In this document: one piece after another, positions 50,429 through 59,057 of the stretch
Position numbering within the stretch: the stretch's first letter is position 1
Layout: every line of letters begins with the position of its first letter
Assembly (NCBI RefSeq): GCF_030385785.1
Contig: NZ_JAUEDK010000001.1
Location: 1-64,000, forward strand
From: Crenobacter oryzisoli
Lineage (GTDB): Bacteria > Pseudomonadota > Gammaproteobacteria > Burkholderiales > Chromobacteriaceae
Direction: 5' to 3'
Length of the DNA: 64,000 nt
Translations under genes and position numbers: made by a program
The notes under the pieces: model-generated
What the model was told of the DNA's origin: nothing
The model's input: only the letters and a program-made list of their open reading frames with translations
Databases searched by the model: none

Positions 50429-51832
50429 TTAGTCGGGGTCGTGCTGCAGGGCTTCGCTCGCGGCTTTTACCGGCGTCGCCGGCTTGGGCAGCCGTGGGGC
50501 AGCGAGTTGCTTGAGCAGCAGGTGTGCCTGCCCATCGTACAGCGAGTGGCGCGACACGATCCGGGACACGCTGGAGGCGATCAGCGCGGCCGCCATCAGC
50601 GGGATGATCATTCCGTTCGAGTCGGTCATTTCCATCACGATCACGAAGCCGGTCATCGGTGCCCGGGTCATGCCGGCGAAGAACGCCACCATGCCCAGCA
50701 GCACCAGCGCGGTGTAAGGCAGGCCCGGCAACAGGTGCGACACGTTCAGGCCGAAGCCGGCGCCGACCGCCAGCGACGGTGCGAACATGCCGCCGGGCGC
50801 GCCGCTGATATAGCTGAGCAAGAGCGTGATCAGCTTCAGCACGCTGTAGCCTTCCAGCCCGGCGCTGTGGCCCTGGATGATGTCCTGGGCGCGGTAGTAA
50901 CCGGTGCCGAAGGTGCTGCCGTTGCTGGCGATGCCGATTGTGGCAATCACCACGCCGCAGCCGACGGCGAACAGGATGGGACGGCTGTTGCGCCAGTGGG
51001 CCAACGGGCCGGGCAACTGGTGGGAGAACGCCAGGATCAGCTTGGCGGTGAGACCGCCGACCACGCCGCCGAGCAGGCCGGTGACCGGAATCGCGTACCA
51101 GCCGGAGGCCAGCGGCAGGGTAGTGCTGGTGACGCCGAAATAGTTGTAGTTGCCGATCAGGGCGGTGGCGGTGAGACCGGCGAGGATTACCGACAGCAGG
51201 ATGGTCTTGCTTGAACGCTGGTCGAGTGTACGGCCCATTTCCTCGATGGCGAACACGATGCCGGCGAGCGGAGTGTTGAACGCGGCAGCGACGCCGGCTG
51301 CGGCGCCGGCCAGGATCAGTCCGCGCGCAGTGCCCTCGTTGGCAAGCGCTGCCTTGCGGTCGAACGAGTACTTGATCGCCGCGCCGACCTGGACGATGGG
51401 GCCTTCGTAACCGAAGGTCGCACCAGACGCGATGCCCAACAGTGTCAGCACCATCTTGCCGGTCACGACGCGCAGTGTCAGGAACTGCTCGCGGATTGCC
51501 ACCGCGCCCGGCTGCAGGCAGGCGATCGCCTGTGGGATGCCACCGCCGCCGGCGCCGGTGAAGTAGCGGTTGAGCAGCCAGACCGACAGCCCGAGGCCAC
51601 CTGGGGTGATCAGTAGCGCCCAGTACGGCGACGCATGGTAGGCGACATCGAACCAGCGGTGCAGCAGGTGGCTGCCGCTGGCAAGGGTGGTTGCCGCCAG
51701 GCCGACCAGGATCGCCGCCAGCCATATCGACGCCCGGCGGCGCCACAGTCCTACCGAGAGGTAGAAGTTGCGCAGTCGCCGGCTCGAGCGTGATTGGTAC
51801 GGCGCGAACGGGGGGAACCCGGGCTTGGACAT
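50429..51832 (-). CDS. CLC-family chloride transporter/channel
   Basis: 467 residues with the inverted-repeat CLC membrane fold. The three anion-path motifs are present in variant form: GGGGIPQA in place of GSGIP, GYEGPIVQVGA with the gating Glu in place of GREGP, and GGMFAPSLAVGAGFG for GxFxP. The gating Glu favours an H+/Cl- exchanger, but loss of the selectivity-filter Ser makes anion choice uncertain. No CBS domains. It stands alone, leftward, downstream of rsmB. Confidence 0.92.
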   Translation of the reverse strand: MSKPGFPPFAPYQSRSSRRLRNFYLSVGLWRRRASIWLAAILVGLAATTLASGSHLLHRWFDVAYHASPYWALLITPGGLGLSVWLLNRYFTGAGGGGIPQAIACLQPGAVAIREQFLTLRVVTGKMVLTLLGIASGATFGYEGPIVQVGAAIKYSFDRKAALANEGTARGLILAGAAAGVAAAFNTPLAGIVFAIEEMGRTLDQRSSKTILLSVILAGLTATALIGNYNYFGVTSTTLPLASGWYAIPVTGLLGGVVGGLTAKLILAFSHQLPGPLAHWRNSRPILFAVGCGVVIATIGIASNGSTFGTGYYRAQDIIQGHSAGLEGYSVLKLITLLLSYISGAPGGMFAPSLAVGAGFGLNVSHLLPGLPYTALVLLGMVAFFAGMTRAPMTGFVIVMEMTDSNGMIIPLMAAALIASSVSRIVSRHSLYDGQAHLLLKQLAAPRLPKPATPVKAASEALQHDPD

Positions 51833-51890
51833 GGCGGGCGCCTTTCAGACGCTATTTTGCTGTTTGCTAATATTGCAATATTACGGCTGA

Positions 51891-53141
51891 TCAGGCCTTT
51901 CTGACCAGTACCGCAGCGAAGAAGCCGTCGGTGTTGTGCAGGTGCGGCTGCAGTTCCAGGCAGTCGCCGGTGTCGAGCGCGATCTTCTGTTCGGCCAACA
52001 GCTGGTTGGCGGGCAGCAGTTCGAACTCGGGATGGGCGGCGAGGAAGGCGTCGACGATGGCGCGGTTCTCCTGCGGCAGCAGGCTGCAGGTGGCGTAGAC
52101 CAGCCGGCCGCCGGCCTTCACCAGCCGCGCGGCCGACGCGAGGATGCTCGCCTGGATATCGTTCAGCTCTGCGACGCTCTTCGCGCTCTGCCGGTATTTC
52201 AGGTCCGGGTTGCGGCGCAGGGTGCCCAGGCCCGAGCACGGCGCGTCGACCAGCACGCGGTCGATCTTGCCGGCTAGGCGCTTGATGCGGGTGTCGTTCT
52301 CGTTGGTGATCAGCTGTGGAGTGACGTTGGAGAGGCCCGAGCGCGCCAGCCGCGGTTTGAGATTGGAGAGGCGTTTCTCCGAGATGTCGAACGCGTACAG
52401 CCGGCCGCTGCTGGCCATCATCGCGCCGAGCAGCAACGTCTTGCCGCCGGCGCCGGCGCAGAAGTCCACCACCATTTCGCCACGGCGGGCGCCGACCAGG
52501 ATGCCGAGCAGTTGGCTGCCTTCGTCCTGCACTTCGATTGCCCCGTCGAGGAACAGCGGGTGCTTGTTCAGCGCCGGCTTGCCGGCCAGGCGGATGCCGA
52601 TCGGCGAGTACGGCGTCGGTTCGGCGGCGAGGCCCGAGTCGCGCAGCGCGGCAAGCGCGGCGTCGCGCTTCATCTTCAGGGTGTTGACGCGCAGGTCGAG
52701 CGGCGCCGGCTGCATCAGCCCGGCACCGAGCGCGCGCACCGCGTCAGGGCTGGGGTCGGCGAGGCGTTCGATCACCCAGTCGGGCAGTTCGGACTCGACG
52801 CTGAGCGTATCCGGCTGCGGTGCGGCGCGCACGCCGTCCAGCCACTGGCGCTCGTTGTCCTGCAGGAGGCGGTCGAGCACCTCCGGGTTGATGTCGCGTG
52901 CGCACGCCAGCGTCGCCAGCATCAGTCGGCGCGGCGTACGCTTGGGGGCGACCAGCGCCGACACGCGGCCGTAGTGGCGCAGGCAGGCGAAGGCGGTTTC
53001 GGCGATCTCGTGGCGGTCGTTGCTGCCGAGCTTCGGGTTTTCGCGGAAATAGCCGGACAGCACGGCGTCGGCCGGGCGGTCGAAACGGACGAGACGGCCG
53101 ATCACGGCCTCGATATGCGGGAGTTGGTGCTGAGTAATCAT
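51891..53141 (-). CDS. rsmB: RsmB/NOP-family 16S rRNA cytosine-C5 methyltransferase
   Basis: 416 residues. N-terminal NusB-like RNA-binding domain and C-terminal methyltransferase domain with SAM motif VDFCAGAGGKTLLLGAMM, the catalytic Cys of VYATCSLLPQEN and the release Cys of VDAPCSGLGTLRRNPD. Forms m5C in 16S rRNA, probably position 967 as in E. coli RsmB. The ATG lies immediately after the DUF3108 stop, so the two are translationally coupled. Confidence 0.92.
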   Translation of the reverse strand: MITQHQLPHIEAVIGRLVRFDRPADAVLSGYFRENPKLGSNDRHEIAETAFACLRHYGRVSALVAPKRTPRRLMLATLACARDINPEVLDRLLQDNERQWLDGVRAAPQPDTLSVESELPDWVIERLADPSPDAVRALGAGLMQPAPLDLRVNTLKMKRDAALAALRDSGLAAEPTPYSPIGIRLAGKPALNKHPLFLDGAIEVQDEGSQLLGILVGARRGEMVVDFCAGAGGKTLLLGAMMASSGRLYAFDISEKRLSNLKPRLARSGLSNVTPQLITNENDTRIKRLAGKIDRVLVDAPCSGLGTLRRNPDLKYRQSAKSVAELNDIQASILASAARLVKAGGRLVYATCSLLPQENRAIVDAFLAAHPEFELLPANQLLAEQKIALDTGDCLELQPHLHNTDGFFAAVLVRKA

Positions 53142-54353
53142 CTATTTTCCGGAGCTGCGGGTCGGCGACGTCGGAAGCGTCCACTCGTCCTGCTCATTGA
53201 TGTTGATCGCGGTAATGCGTAATTCCAGTTTCTTGTCCGGGTCGATCCAAATGACACGGATCGGCAGGTTGGCGTAGCCCGGGGCCAGCCAGAATTCGGC
53301 GCTATTCTCGTTGCTGGTGGCTCGGACCACGACGGCCCGCATCTTGCCTGCGCCGGTGTCGAACACCGTTTCGCCTGCGGGTTTCAGGGGGTAGCTGTAC
53401 ACCTTCTTGCCGGTGGTGATCTGCGTGAGGCCCAGCTGCGCGCCCTTCAGCGCCAGCTGCCATGTCTGGCTCAATAAGTCCTGCGCGCCCGGTTCGAGCT
53501 TTTCCTGCTTGCCGTCCGCGTAGTGCAGTATGCCGGCGGCCCAGTCGAACTCGGCGTGTTCGCGCGGCTGGTCGTTGCGGAATGCCTTGTAGCTGTCGGG
53601 CTTGAGGCTATTTCCGTCGAGGCTGCCGCGCGATTCGTAGCGCAGCCGTTGGCCGAGGCCGTTTGCTTTCAGGGTCAGCTGGTAGCTGCCGCTGCCGCGC
53701 TGCCAGGTGATCTGACCTATGCCTAGCAACAAGCGGCCGTAGAACACTTGGTAGCTTAGGCGGGCGGTGTTTGGGAAGCGCGTGAGCGGCTGGCTGGCGC
53801 GCAGCATGCCGTCGGGGCCGACGCCCTGGCCCGGCCAGCTCTTGCCCTCGGCGACGGCCCGGGCTTCGGCGGCGGCGGCGGACGCCTGTGCCCTGGAGAG
53901 CTTGGCCGAGGTCGGCTCGGAGGCGGCTTGGCGCTGCGCCTTCGGCGCCGAGCTGGCGGCGACGTGCTCGGTGGCAGCTGCGGACGCCGCGGCGGACTCT
54001 GCCATCGTCTCGGTGGCCGGCGCGCTCGCTTCGGCCAGCGGTGTCGATGCCTGCTTGACGGCTAACATGGGCTTCGGCGCGGCGGCGCGGTGCGGTTTCC
54101 TGCGCTTTGGCGGCCTGACCGGCAGGGTGTGGGGCGCCGGCAGCAGTGCGAGCGTCGCCGGTGGGGGCGGCTGCTGGACCGACGGAGCGGACGCGTCGAG
54201 CGACATCGCCTTCAACTGCACATCGAGCGGCTTGAGCTTGCCGTCATCGGGCAGCTCGAGCGTGGCCGGCGGGATGAAGTCGCCGGCCAGAAAGCCCAAA
54301 TGCACCAGTAATGACAGCAGCAGTGCCAATACGATGGCGAGACGTTTACGCAT
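53142..54353 (-). CDS. DUF3108 family protein
   Basis: 403 residues. N-terminal signal anchor (RLAIVLALLLSLLVHLGFLAG), a long Pro/Ala/Ser-rich periplasmic spacer (about 55-175), then the DUF3108 beta domain (LSYQVFYGRLLLGIGQITWQ to the end). The domain resembles lipoprotein-carrier-like beta folds. In beta-proteobacteria this gene regularly follows purN, as here (28-base gap). Function unknown, probably cell-envelope. Confidence 0.88.
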   Translation of the reverse strand: MRKRLAIVLALLLSLLVHLGFLAGDFIPPATLELPDDGKLKPLDVQLKAMSLDASAPSVQQPPPPATLALLPAPHTLPVRPPKRRKPHRAAAPKPMLAVKQASTPLAEASAPATETMAESAAASAAATEHVAASSAPKAQRQAASEPTSAKLSRAQASAAAAEARAVAEGKSWPGQGVGPDGMLRASQPLTRFPNTARLSYQVFYGRLLLGIGQITWQRGSGSYQLTLKANGLGQRLRYESRGSLDGNSLKPDSYKAFRNDQPREHAEFDWAAGILHYADGKQEKLEPGAQDLLSQTWQLALKGAQLGLTQITTGKKVYSYPLKPAGETVFDTGAGKMRAVVVRATSNENSAEFWLAPGYANLPIRVIWIDPDKKLELRITAININEQDEWTLPTSPTRSSGK

Positions 54354-54381
54354 TGCGCTCCAAAAGCCCGTTCGACGCTAC

Positions 54382-55017
54382 TCAGTCTAGCGGCACGGCC
54401 AGGCGGGCGTTGGTTGGCTTTTCGTCGGCGACCAGCACGCGCAGGCCGTCGAGGCTCAGACGGCCGGCGACGAACTGGGCGACCGCTTGCGGGTAGAGGC
54501 GGTGTTCCTGCTCGAGCACCCGGGCGGCCAGCGTTGCCTCGGTGTCGTTGTGGAACACCGGCACCGCGCCTTGCGCGACGATCGGACCGTGATCGAGCTC
54601 GGCGGTGACGAAGTGCACGGTGCAGCCGGCGATGCGGCAGCCGGCGTTGATCGCCTGCTGGTGGGTGTGCAGGCCTGGGAAGGACGGCAGCAGCGACGGA
54701 TGGATGTTGAGCATCCGGCCTGCGTAGTGGGCGGTGAAGCCCTGGGTGAGGATGCGCATGAAGCCGGCGAGCACCACCAGGTCCGGTTGGTAGCCGTCGA
54801 TCAGCTCGGCGAGCGCGGCGTCGAAGCTTTCGCGGTCGGCGAACTGCTTGTGATCGAGCACGGCGGTGGCGATGCCACGCTCGGCGGCCCAGGCGAGACC
54901 TGCGGCGTCCGGGCGGTTGCTGATCACTGCGGCGATGCGCGCGCCGGGAATCTTGGCGTCGACGATTGCCTGCATATTGGAGCCGCGGCCGGAAATCAGG
55001 ATGACGAGGTTTTTCAT
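54382..55017 (-). CDS. purN: Phosphoribosylglycinamide formyltransferase 1
   Basis: 211 residues from the ATG at 55017. 10-formyl-THF dependent formylation of GAR, third step of purine synthesis. N-terminal VILISGRGSNMQAIV phosphate loop, the formyl-transfer site LAGFMRIL...NIHPSLLPSFPG with its Asn-His pair, and HFVTAELDHGPIVAQ carrying the catalytic Asp. It is followed by DUF3108 and preceded by purM (87-base gap). Confidence 0.96.
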   Translation of the reverse strand: MKNLVILISGRGSNMQAIVDAKIPGARIAAVISNRPDAAGLAWAAERGIATAVLDHKQFADRESFDAALAELIDGYQPDLVVLAGFMRILTQGFTAHYAGRMLNIHPSLLPSFPGLHTHQQAINAGCRIAGCTVHFVTAELDHGPIVAQGAVPVFHNDTEATLAARVLEQEHRLYPQAVAQFVAGRLSLDGLRVLVADEKPTNARLAVPLD

Positions 55018-55104
55018 TCGGAGTCTTGTGCGAGTAGGGGGCCGAAACAAACCGGCGCTAGCGGGCGGGTGCCCGGTAGCGCCGTTGGTCATCAGAACGC
55101 CGGG

Positions 55105-56142
55105 TTACGCTACCTGGGTCTGGTGCTCGTCGCCCTGACGCGGACGGATGCTGCCGATGCGGTAGACGGTCTCGCCCTGTTCAGCCAACAGTGCGGCGGC
55201 CTTGTCGGCGTGTTCGGCGGCGACGATCACCACCATGCCGATGCCGCAGTTGAAGGTGCGGTACATTTCCTGCGCGTCCACCTGGCCCTGCTCCTGCAGC
55301 CACTGGAACAGCTTGGTCTGCGGCCAGCTCTTCGCATCGATCTGGGCGACGACATTGACCGGCAGCACGCGCGGGGTGTTCTCGGTGATGCCGCCGCCGG
55401 TGATGTGCGCCATGCCCTTGACCGGCAGGGTGTCGATCAGCTTGAGCAGCGGCTTCACGTAGATGCGGGTCGGGGCGATGATCGCCTCGCGCAGCGTCTT
55501 GCCGCCGTCGAACGGGGCGTCGAGGTCCGGCTGGGCACGGTCGACGATCTTGCGCACCAGGCTGTAGCCGTTCGAGTGCACGCCGTTGGAGGCGAGGCCC
55601 AGCACCACGTCGCCGGCGACGATGTCGCGGCCGGTGATGACGCGGCTCTTCTCGACCACGCCGACGGCGAAGCCGGCCAGGTCGTATTCGCCGACCGGGT
55701 ACATGCCCGGCATCTCGGCGGTTTCGCCGCCGATCAGCGCGCAGCCGGCTTGTTCGCAGCCGGCGGCGATGCCCTTGATCACCTCGGTGGCGCGTGGCAC
55801 ATCGAGTTTGCCGCAGGCGAAGTAGTCGAGGAAGAACAGCGGTTCGGCACCCTGTACCAGGATGTCGTTGACGCTCATTGCCACCAGGTCGATGCCGACG
55901 GTGTCATGGCGGTCCCAGTCGAAAGCCAGCTTGAGCTTGGTGCCCACGCCATCGGTCCCGGACACGAGGACCGGTTCCTTATACTTTTTGCTGATTTCTA
56001 CCAATGCGCCAAAGCCGCCAAGGCCGCCCAGCACTTCAGGACGCATGGTGCGCTTGGCAAACGGCTTAATGTTCTCGACGAGTGCGTCGCCCGCGTCGAT
56101 GTCGACGCCGGCATCACGGTAACTCAGGGAGGTGGTGTTCAA
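55105..56142 (-). CDS. purM: Phosphoribosylformylglycinamidine cyclo-ligase (AIR synthetase)
   Basis: 345 residues if translation begins at TTG 56142 ([20 protein letters not shown]), which matches the length and N terminus of E. coli PurM; another TTG at 56160 is less fitting, and there is no ATG in range. ATP-dependent ring closure of FGAM to [30 protein letters not shown] and [12 protein letters not shown] are family hallmarks. First gene of purM-purN-DUF3108-rsmB. Confidence 0.95.
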   Translation of the reverse strand: MNTTSLSYRDAGVDIDAGDALVENIKPFAKRTMRPEVLGGLGGFGALVEISKKYKEPVLVSGTDGVGTKLKLAFDWDRHDTVGIDLVAMSVNDILVQGAEPLFFLDYFACGKLDVPRATEVIKGIAAGCEQAGCALIGGETAEMPGMYPVGEYDLAGFAVGVVEKSRVITGRDIVAGDVVLGLASNGVHSNGYSLVRKIVDRAQPDLDAPFDGGKTLREAIIAPTRIYVKPLLKLIDTLPVKGMAHITGGGITENTPRVLPVNVVAQIDAKSWPQTKLFQWLQEQGQVDAQEMYRTFNCGIGMVVIVAAEHADKAAALLAEQGETVYRIGSIRPRQGDEHQTQVA

Positions 56143-56407
56143 AGGAGTCTCTTTCTGCAAACGTAAGCGTAATCGGTGCTTCCGGGGGTCGCCAAAAGCG
56201 CCTGTATTTTAACCGATTTCCCCGTGGCTTTGGGCCTGATCTGCGGCACGCCGAGGCCGTTCGTCTGCCGCCTGCTGGTCGGCCGGTGCGGTGCAATGGT
56301 GGAAAATGCCGCCTTTTGGTGCCGTTTGATGCTGTTGGGGGCGACTGACGGGCACTTTGCACGTAAACTTGGGGTTCGATTTCAACTGTTCTTGATGACC
56401 GCAAGCC

Positions 56408-57082
56408 TTGGATCAGCTCGTCCTCGACCTTACGCCCGAGCCCGTCTCCGCGTTCGATACTTTCATCGCCGATCGCAACCGCGAATTGATCGCGGCGATT
56501 ACCGGCGAGACGCCAGAGCGCTTTGTCTATTTGTGGGGCGAAGCGGGCAGCGGCAAGACACATCTCTTGAAAGCGTGGATAGCCCACGCCGAATCGCTGG
56601 GGCGTGCATCGATCTACCTGGACGGTCAGACCGAGACGCTGCCCGATTTTGCCCGCGAGGCGAGCTTCATCGCGGTCGATCATGTCGATGCTCTCGACCC
56701 GGATAGCCAGATCACGCTGTTCTCGATCTACAACTCGCTGAAGGAGTCCGGCGAGGGCTATCTGTTGATGGCTGGACGCTGCCCGCCGATGCAGGCGCCG
56801 GTGCGCGATGACCTGCGCACCCGGCTGGGCTGGGGGCTGGTGTTCGAGGTGAAGGGGCTGTCCGACGAGGACAAGCTCGCGGCGCTGGCACACCATGCCG
56901 CGCAGCGCCAGCTGGCCATCCCCGAAGACGTGTACCGCTACCTGCTCAACCACTGGCGGCGCGACCTGGCGAGCCTGACGCAGATGATCGACATGCTCGA
57001 CCGCTATTCGCTGGCGATGCGCCGGCCGATCACCGTGCCGCTGGTGAAGAACATTCTGCAAACCACCGATAGCGAACCATGA
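56408..57082 (+). CDS. hda: DnaA regulatory inactivator Hda
   Basis: 224 residues, starting with TTG at 56408 (DQLVLDLTP), which places the beta-clamp binding motif QLVLDL at the very N terminus, as required for Hda. AAA+ features: Walker A GEAGSGKTHLLKAW and a Walker B-like IAVDHVDAL. With the clamp it promotes ATP hydrolysis on DnaA to limit initiation. Divergent from purM with a 265-base gap; overlaps the next gene by four bases. Confidence 0.92.
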   Translation: MDQLVLDLTPEPVSAFDTFIADRNRELIAAITGETPERFVYLWGEAGSGKTHLLKAWIAHAESLGRASIYLDGQTETLPDFAREASFIAVDHVDALDPDSQITLFSIYNSLKESGEGYLLMAGRCPPMQAPVRDDLRTRLGWGLVFEVKGLSDEDKLAALAHHAAQRQLAIPEDVYRYLLNHWRRDLASLTQMIDMLDRYSLAMRRPITVPLVKNILQTTDSEP

Positions 57083-57753
57083 ACCTAGCCCTGTTCGACC
57101 TGGATCACACTCTGATCGCCGGCGATTCCGACGTGGAATGGCCGAAGTTCCTGATAAAACGCGGCCTACTCGACGAGGCGTTCTACGCCCGCCGTAACGA
57201 CCATTTCTACGAGCAGTACAAGGCCGGCACGCTGGACATCTACGAGTTCCTCGACTTCCAGCTCGAGCCCTTGACCCGCTTCTCACGCGCCGAACTCGAC
57301 AGCCTGCACGCCGAATACATGCAGGAGCACATCCTGCCGATCATCCCGAAGAAGGCGCGCGAGCTCGTCGCCGCGCACCAGGCCGCCGGCGACACGGTGA
57401 TGATCATCACCGCGACCAACCGCTTCATCACTGGCCCGATCGCCCGCGAACTGGGTGTCGAGCTGTTGATCGCGGTCGAGCTCGAAGAGCACGACGACGG
57501 CCGCTTCACCGGCAAGCCGGCCGGTGTGCCGAGCTTCAAGGAGGGTAAGATCACTCGCCTGGAGCAATGGCTGGCGGAGCAGGGCAAGACGCTCGCCGAC
57601 TACGAGCAGAGCTTCTTCTACAGCGATTCGCGCAACGACATCCCGCTGCTGTCGCTGGTCAGCCACCCGGTGGCGGTCGACCCGGACGACACGCTGCGCA
57701 CCCATGCCGAGGTGCACGGCTGGCCGGTGATCTCGCTGCGCGATCCGGCGTGA
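57079..57753 (+). CDS. HAD-superfamily subfamily IB phosphatase
   Basis: 224 residues. Nucleophile motif FDLDHTLIAGDSD, motif II IITATNRF, lysine in SFKEGKITR and motif III FFYSDSRNDIPLL. SerB-like cap. Subfamily IB members act on phosphoserine, histidinol-phosphate and lysophosphatidate-type substrates; the precise one here is not determined. ATGA overlap with hda makes a small operon. Confidence 0.9.
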   Translation: MNLALFDLDHTLIAGDSDVEWPKFLIKRGLLDEAFYARRNDHFYEQYKAGTLDIYEFLDFQLEPLTRFSRAELDSLHAEYMQEHILPIIPKKARELVAAHQAAGDTVMIITATNRFITGPIARELGVELLIAVELEEHDDGRFTGKPAGVPSFKEGKITRLEQWLAEQGKTLADYEQSFFYSDSRNDIPLLSLVSHPVAVDPDDTLRTHAEVHGWPVISLRDPA

Positions 57754-57765
57754 CGCAACGGCAGT

Positions 57766-57800
57766 AAGCTTGGCCGAACCGTGGTTCGGCCAAGCTTTTG
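57766..57800 (+). terminator. 15-bp inverted-repeat terminator using TTGGCCGAA
   Basis: AAGCTTGGCCGAACC (57766-57780) and GGTTCGGCCAAGCTT (57783-57797) are perfect arms with a 2-base spacer, running into TTTTG. It follows the HAD gene by 12 bases and is the only clear family member with a terminator-like T-run. Confidence 0.88.
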
Positions 57801-57879
57801 TCCAGAACCACTAGCCAAACCGGGCCGGCCCCTGTTTGGCTAGTGGCTCTTTATAAGACATAAGACAAAGGGAAAACCG

Positions 57880-58752
57880 ATGGACCGTTTGGATGCCTTC
57901 CTGGGCCGTGCCGAAGCGCTGCTCGCCCGGCTCGAACCGCTGCTGCCGCCGGCCCGGCCGGAGCCGGACTGGAACGCCACCGCCTACCGCTGGCGCCGTG
58001 CCGGGCTTGCCGGCTGGCTCGAGGCGGTGCACGAGCCGCACAGCTTTCCGCTGTCGGCCCTGACGCATATCGACCGCCAGATCGGCGCGGTGGTGCGCAA
58101 CACCCGCCAGTTCGTCGAGCGCCGACCGGCCAACAACGTGCTGCTGACCGGTGCGCGTGGCACCGGCAAGTCGTCGCTGGTGAAGGCGCTGCTGACCGAG
58201 TTCGCCGGCCTGGGGCTGCGCGTGATCGAGGTCGACAAGTCGCAGCTGACTGACCTGCACGACATCATCGAGCTGATCGCGACGCGTCCCGAGCGCTTTA
58301 TCATCTTCTGCGACGACCTGTCGTTCGAGGAGGGCGACGACGCGTACAAGGCGCTGAAGACCGCGCTCGACGGTGGCCTGGCACGCCGCGCCGACAACGT
58401 GCTGGTGTACGCCACCTCGAACCGCCGCCACCTGATGCCGGAGCGGATGTCGGACAACCTGGCGCACCAGCGCAGCGACGACGGCGAGATCCACCCGGGT
58501 GAAACGGTGGAAGAGAAGGTGTCGCTGTCCGACCGCTTCGGCCTATGGCTGACCTTCTATCCGTTCGACCAGGACGCGTATCTGGCCGCCTGCGCAAGCT
58601 GGCTCGTCCACTACGGGCTGGCGCTCGACGACGAGGCGCGCCGCGCCGCGCTGCAGTGGTCGCTGACCCGCGGCAGCCGCTCCGGCCGGGTTGCCTGGCA
58701 GTTCGCCAGCGACTGGGCGGGGCGAGGCATTGACGAGCGCAAGGCCGACTGA
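57880..58752 (+). CDS. DUF815-family AAA ATPase
   Basis: 290 residues. The NNVLLTGARGTGKSSLVKAL Walker A, FIIFCDDLSFEEGD Walker B region and VYATSNRRHLMPERMSDN sensor stretch are typical of DUF815, a conserved bacterial ATPase family of unknown role. ATG at 57880 behind AAGGGAAAACCG. The downstream end abuts a repeat element after five bases. Confidence 0.88.
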   Translation: MDRLDAFLGRAEALLARLEPLLPPARPEPDWNATAYRWRRAGLAGWLEAVHEPHSFPLSALTHIDRQIGAVVRNTRQFVERRPANNVLLTGARGTGKSSLVKALLTEFAGLGLRVIEVDKSQLTDLHDIIELIATRPERFIIFCDDLSFEEGDDAYKALKTALDGGLARRADNVLVYATSNRRHLMPERMSDNLAHQRSDDGEIHPGETVEEKVSLSDRFGLWLTFYPFDQDAYLAACASWLVHYGLALDDEARRAALQWSLTRGSRSGRVAWQFASDWAGRGIDERKAD

Positions 58753-58757
58753 GAAGA

Positions 58758-58949
58758 GGCCCCCACCGTTGCTGCGCGGACGTGATCTCGGGTTGGGCAG
58801 TCGGCGTGCGAATCTATCGCTGGGCGTATCGCAGATAAGCATGCAGAGATTCGCTCAGCGGTCAGGAACCCTCAGGTACTCCAGTACATTCCTGTTCCTG
58901 CGCACTGTCCGCTTTTCGCTGGCGGCCGCTCGCGACACGATGAGAGCCT
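58758..58949. repeat. MITE-like element, copy 2 (inverted, with nested palindrome)
   Basis: In opposite orientation to copy 1. GGCCCCCACCGT at the left and ACGATGAGAGCC at the right are imperfect inverted ends. The core (58865-58903) matches 47587-47625 at about 35 of 39 bases on the other strand, and 58775-58798 matches the CCCAACCCGAGATCACGTC part. About 65 extra bases (58799-58863) contain an 8-bp palindrome GCGAATCT/AGATTCGC. This element fills most of the 305-base gap between the DUF815 and Nudix genes; nothing else is seen there. Confidence 0.7.
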
Positions 58950-59057
58950 TTTCTGCCCGGCCGCAGCCTTTACCCACTCACCGCCGCGATCGCACGGTGG
59001 GCCGATTGTTATCCCAGGGCCTCGCGGCCCTGAATGCATTGAATTGAATAGAGAGCG

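Noticed and set aside
58691-59047. A 118-codon rightward frame across the gap before the Nudix gene
   Set aside because: It runs through a MITE-like repeat and the end of the previous gene and has no family features.
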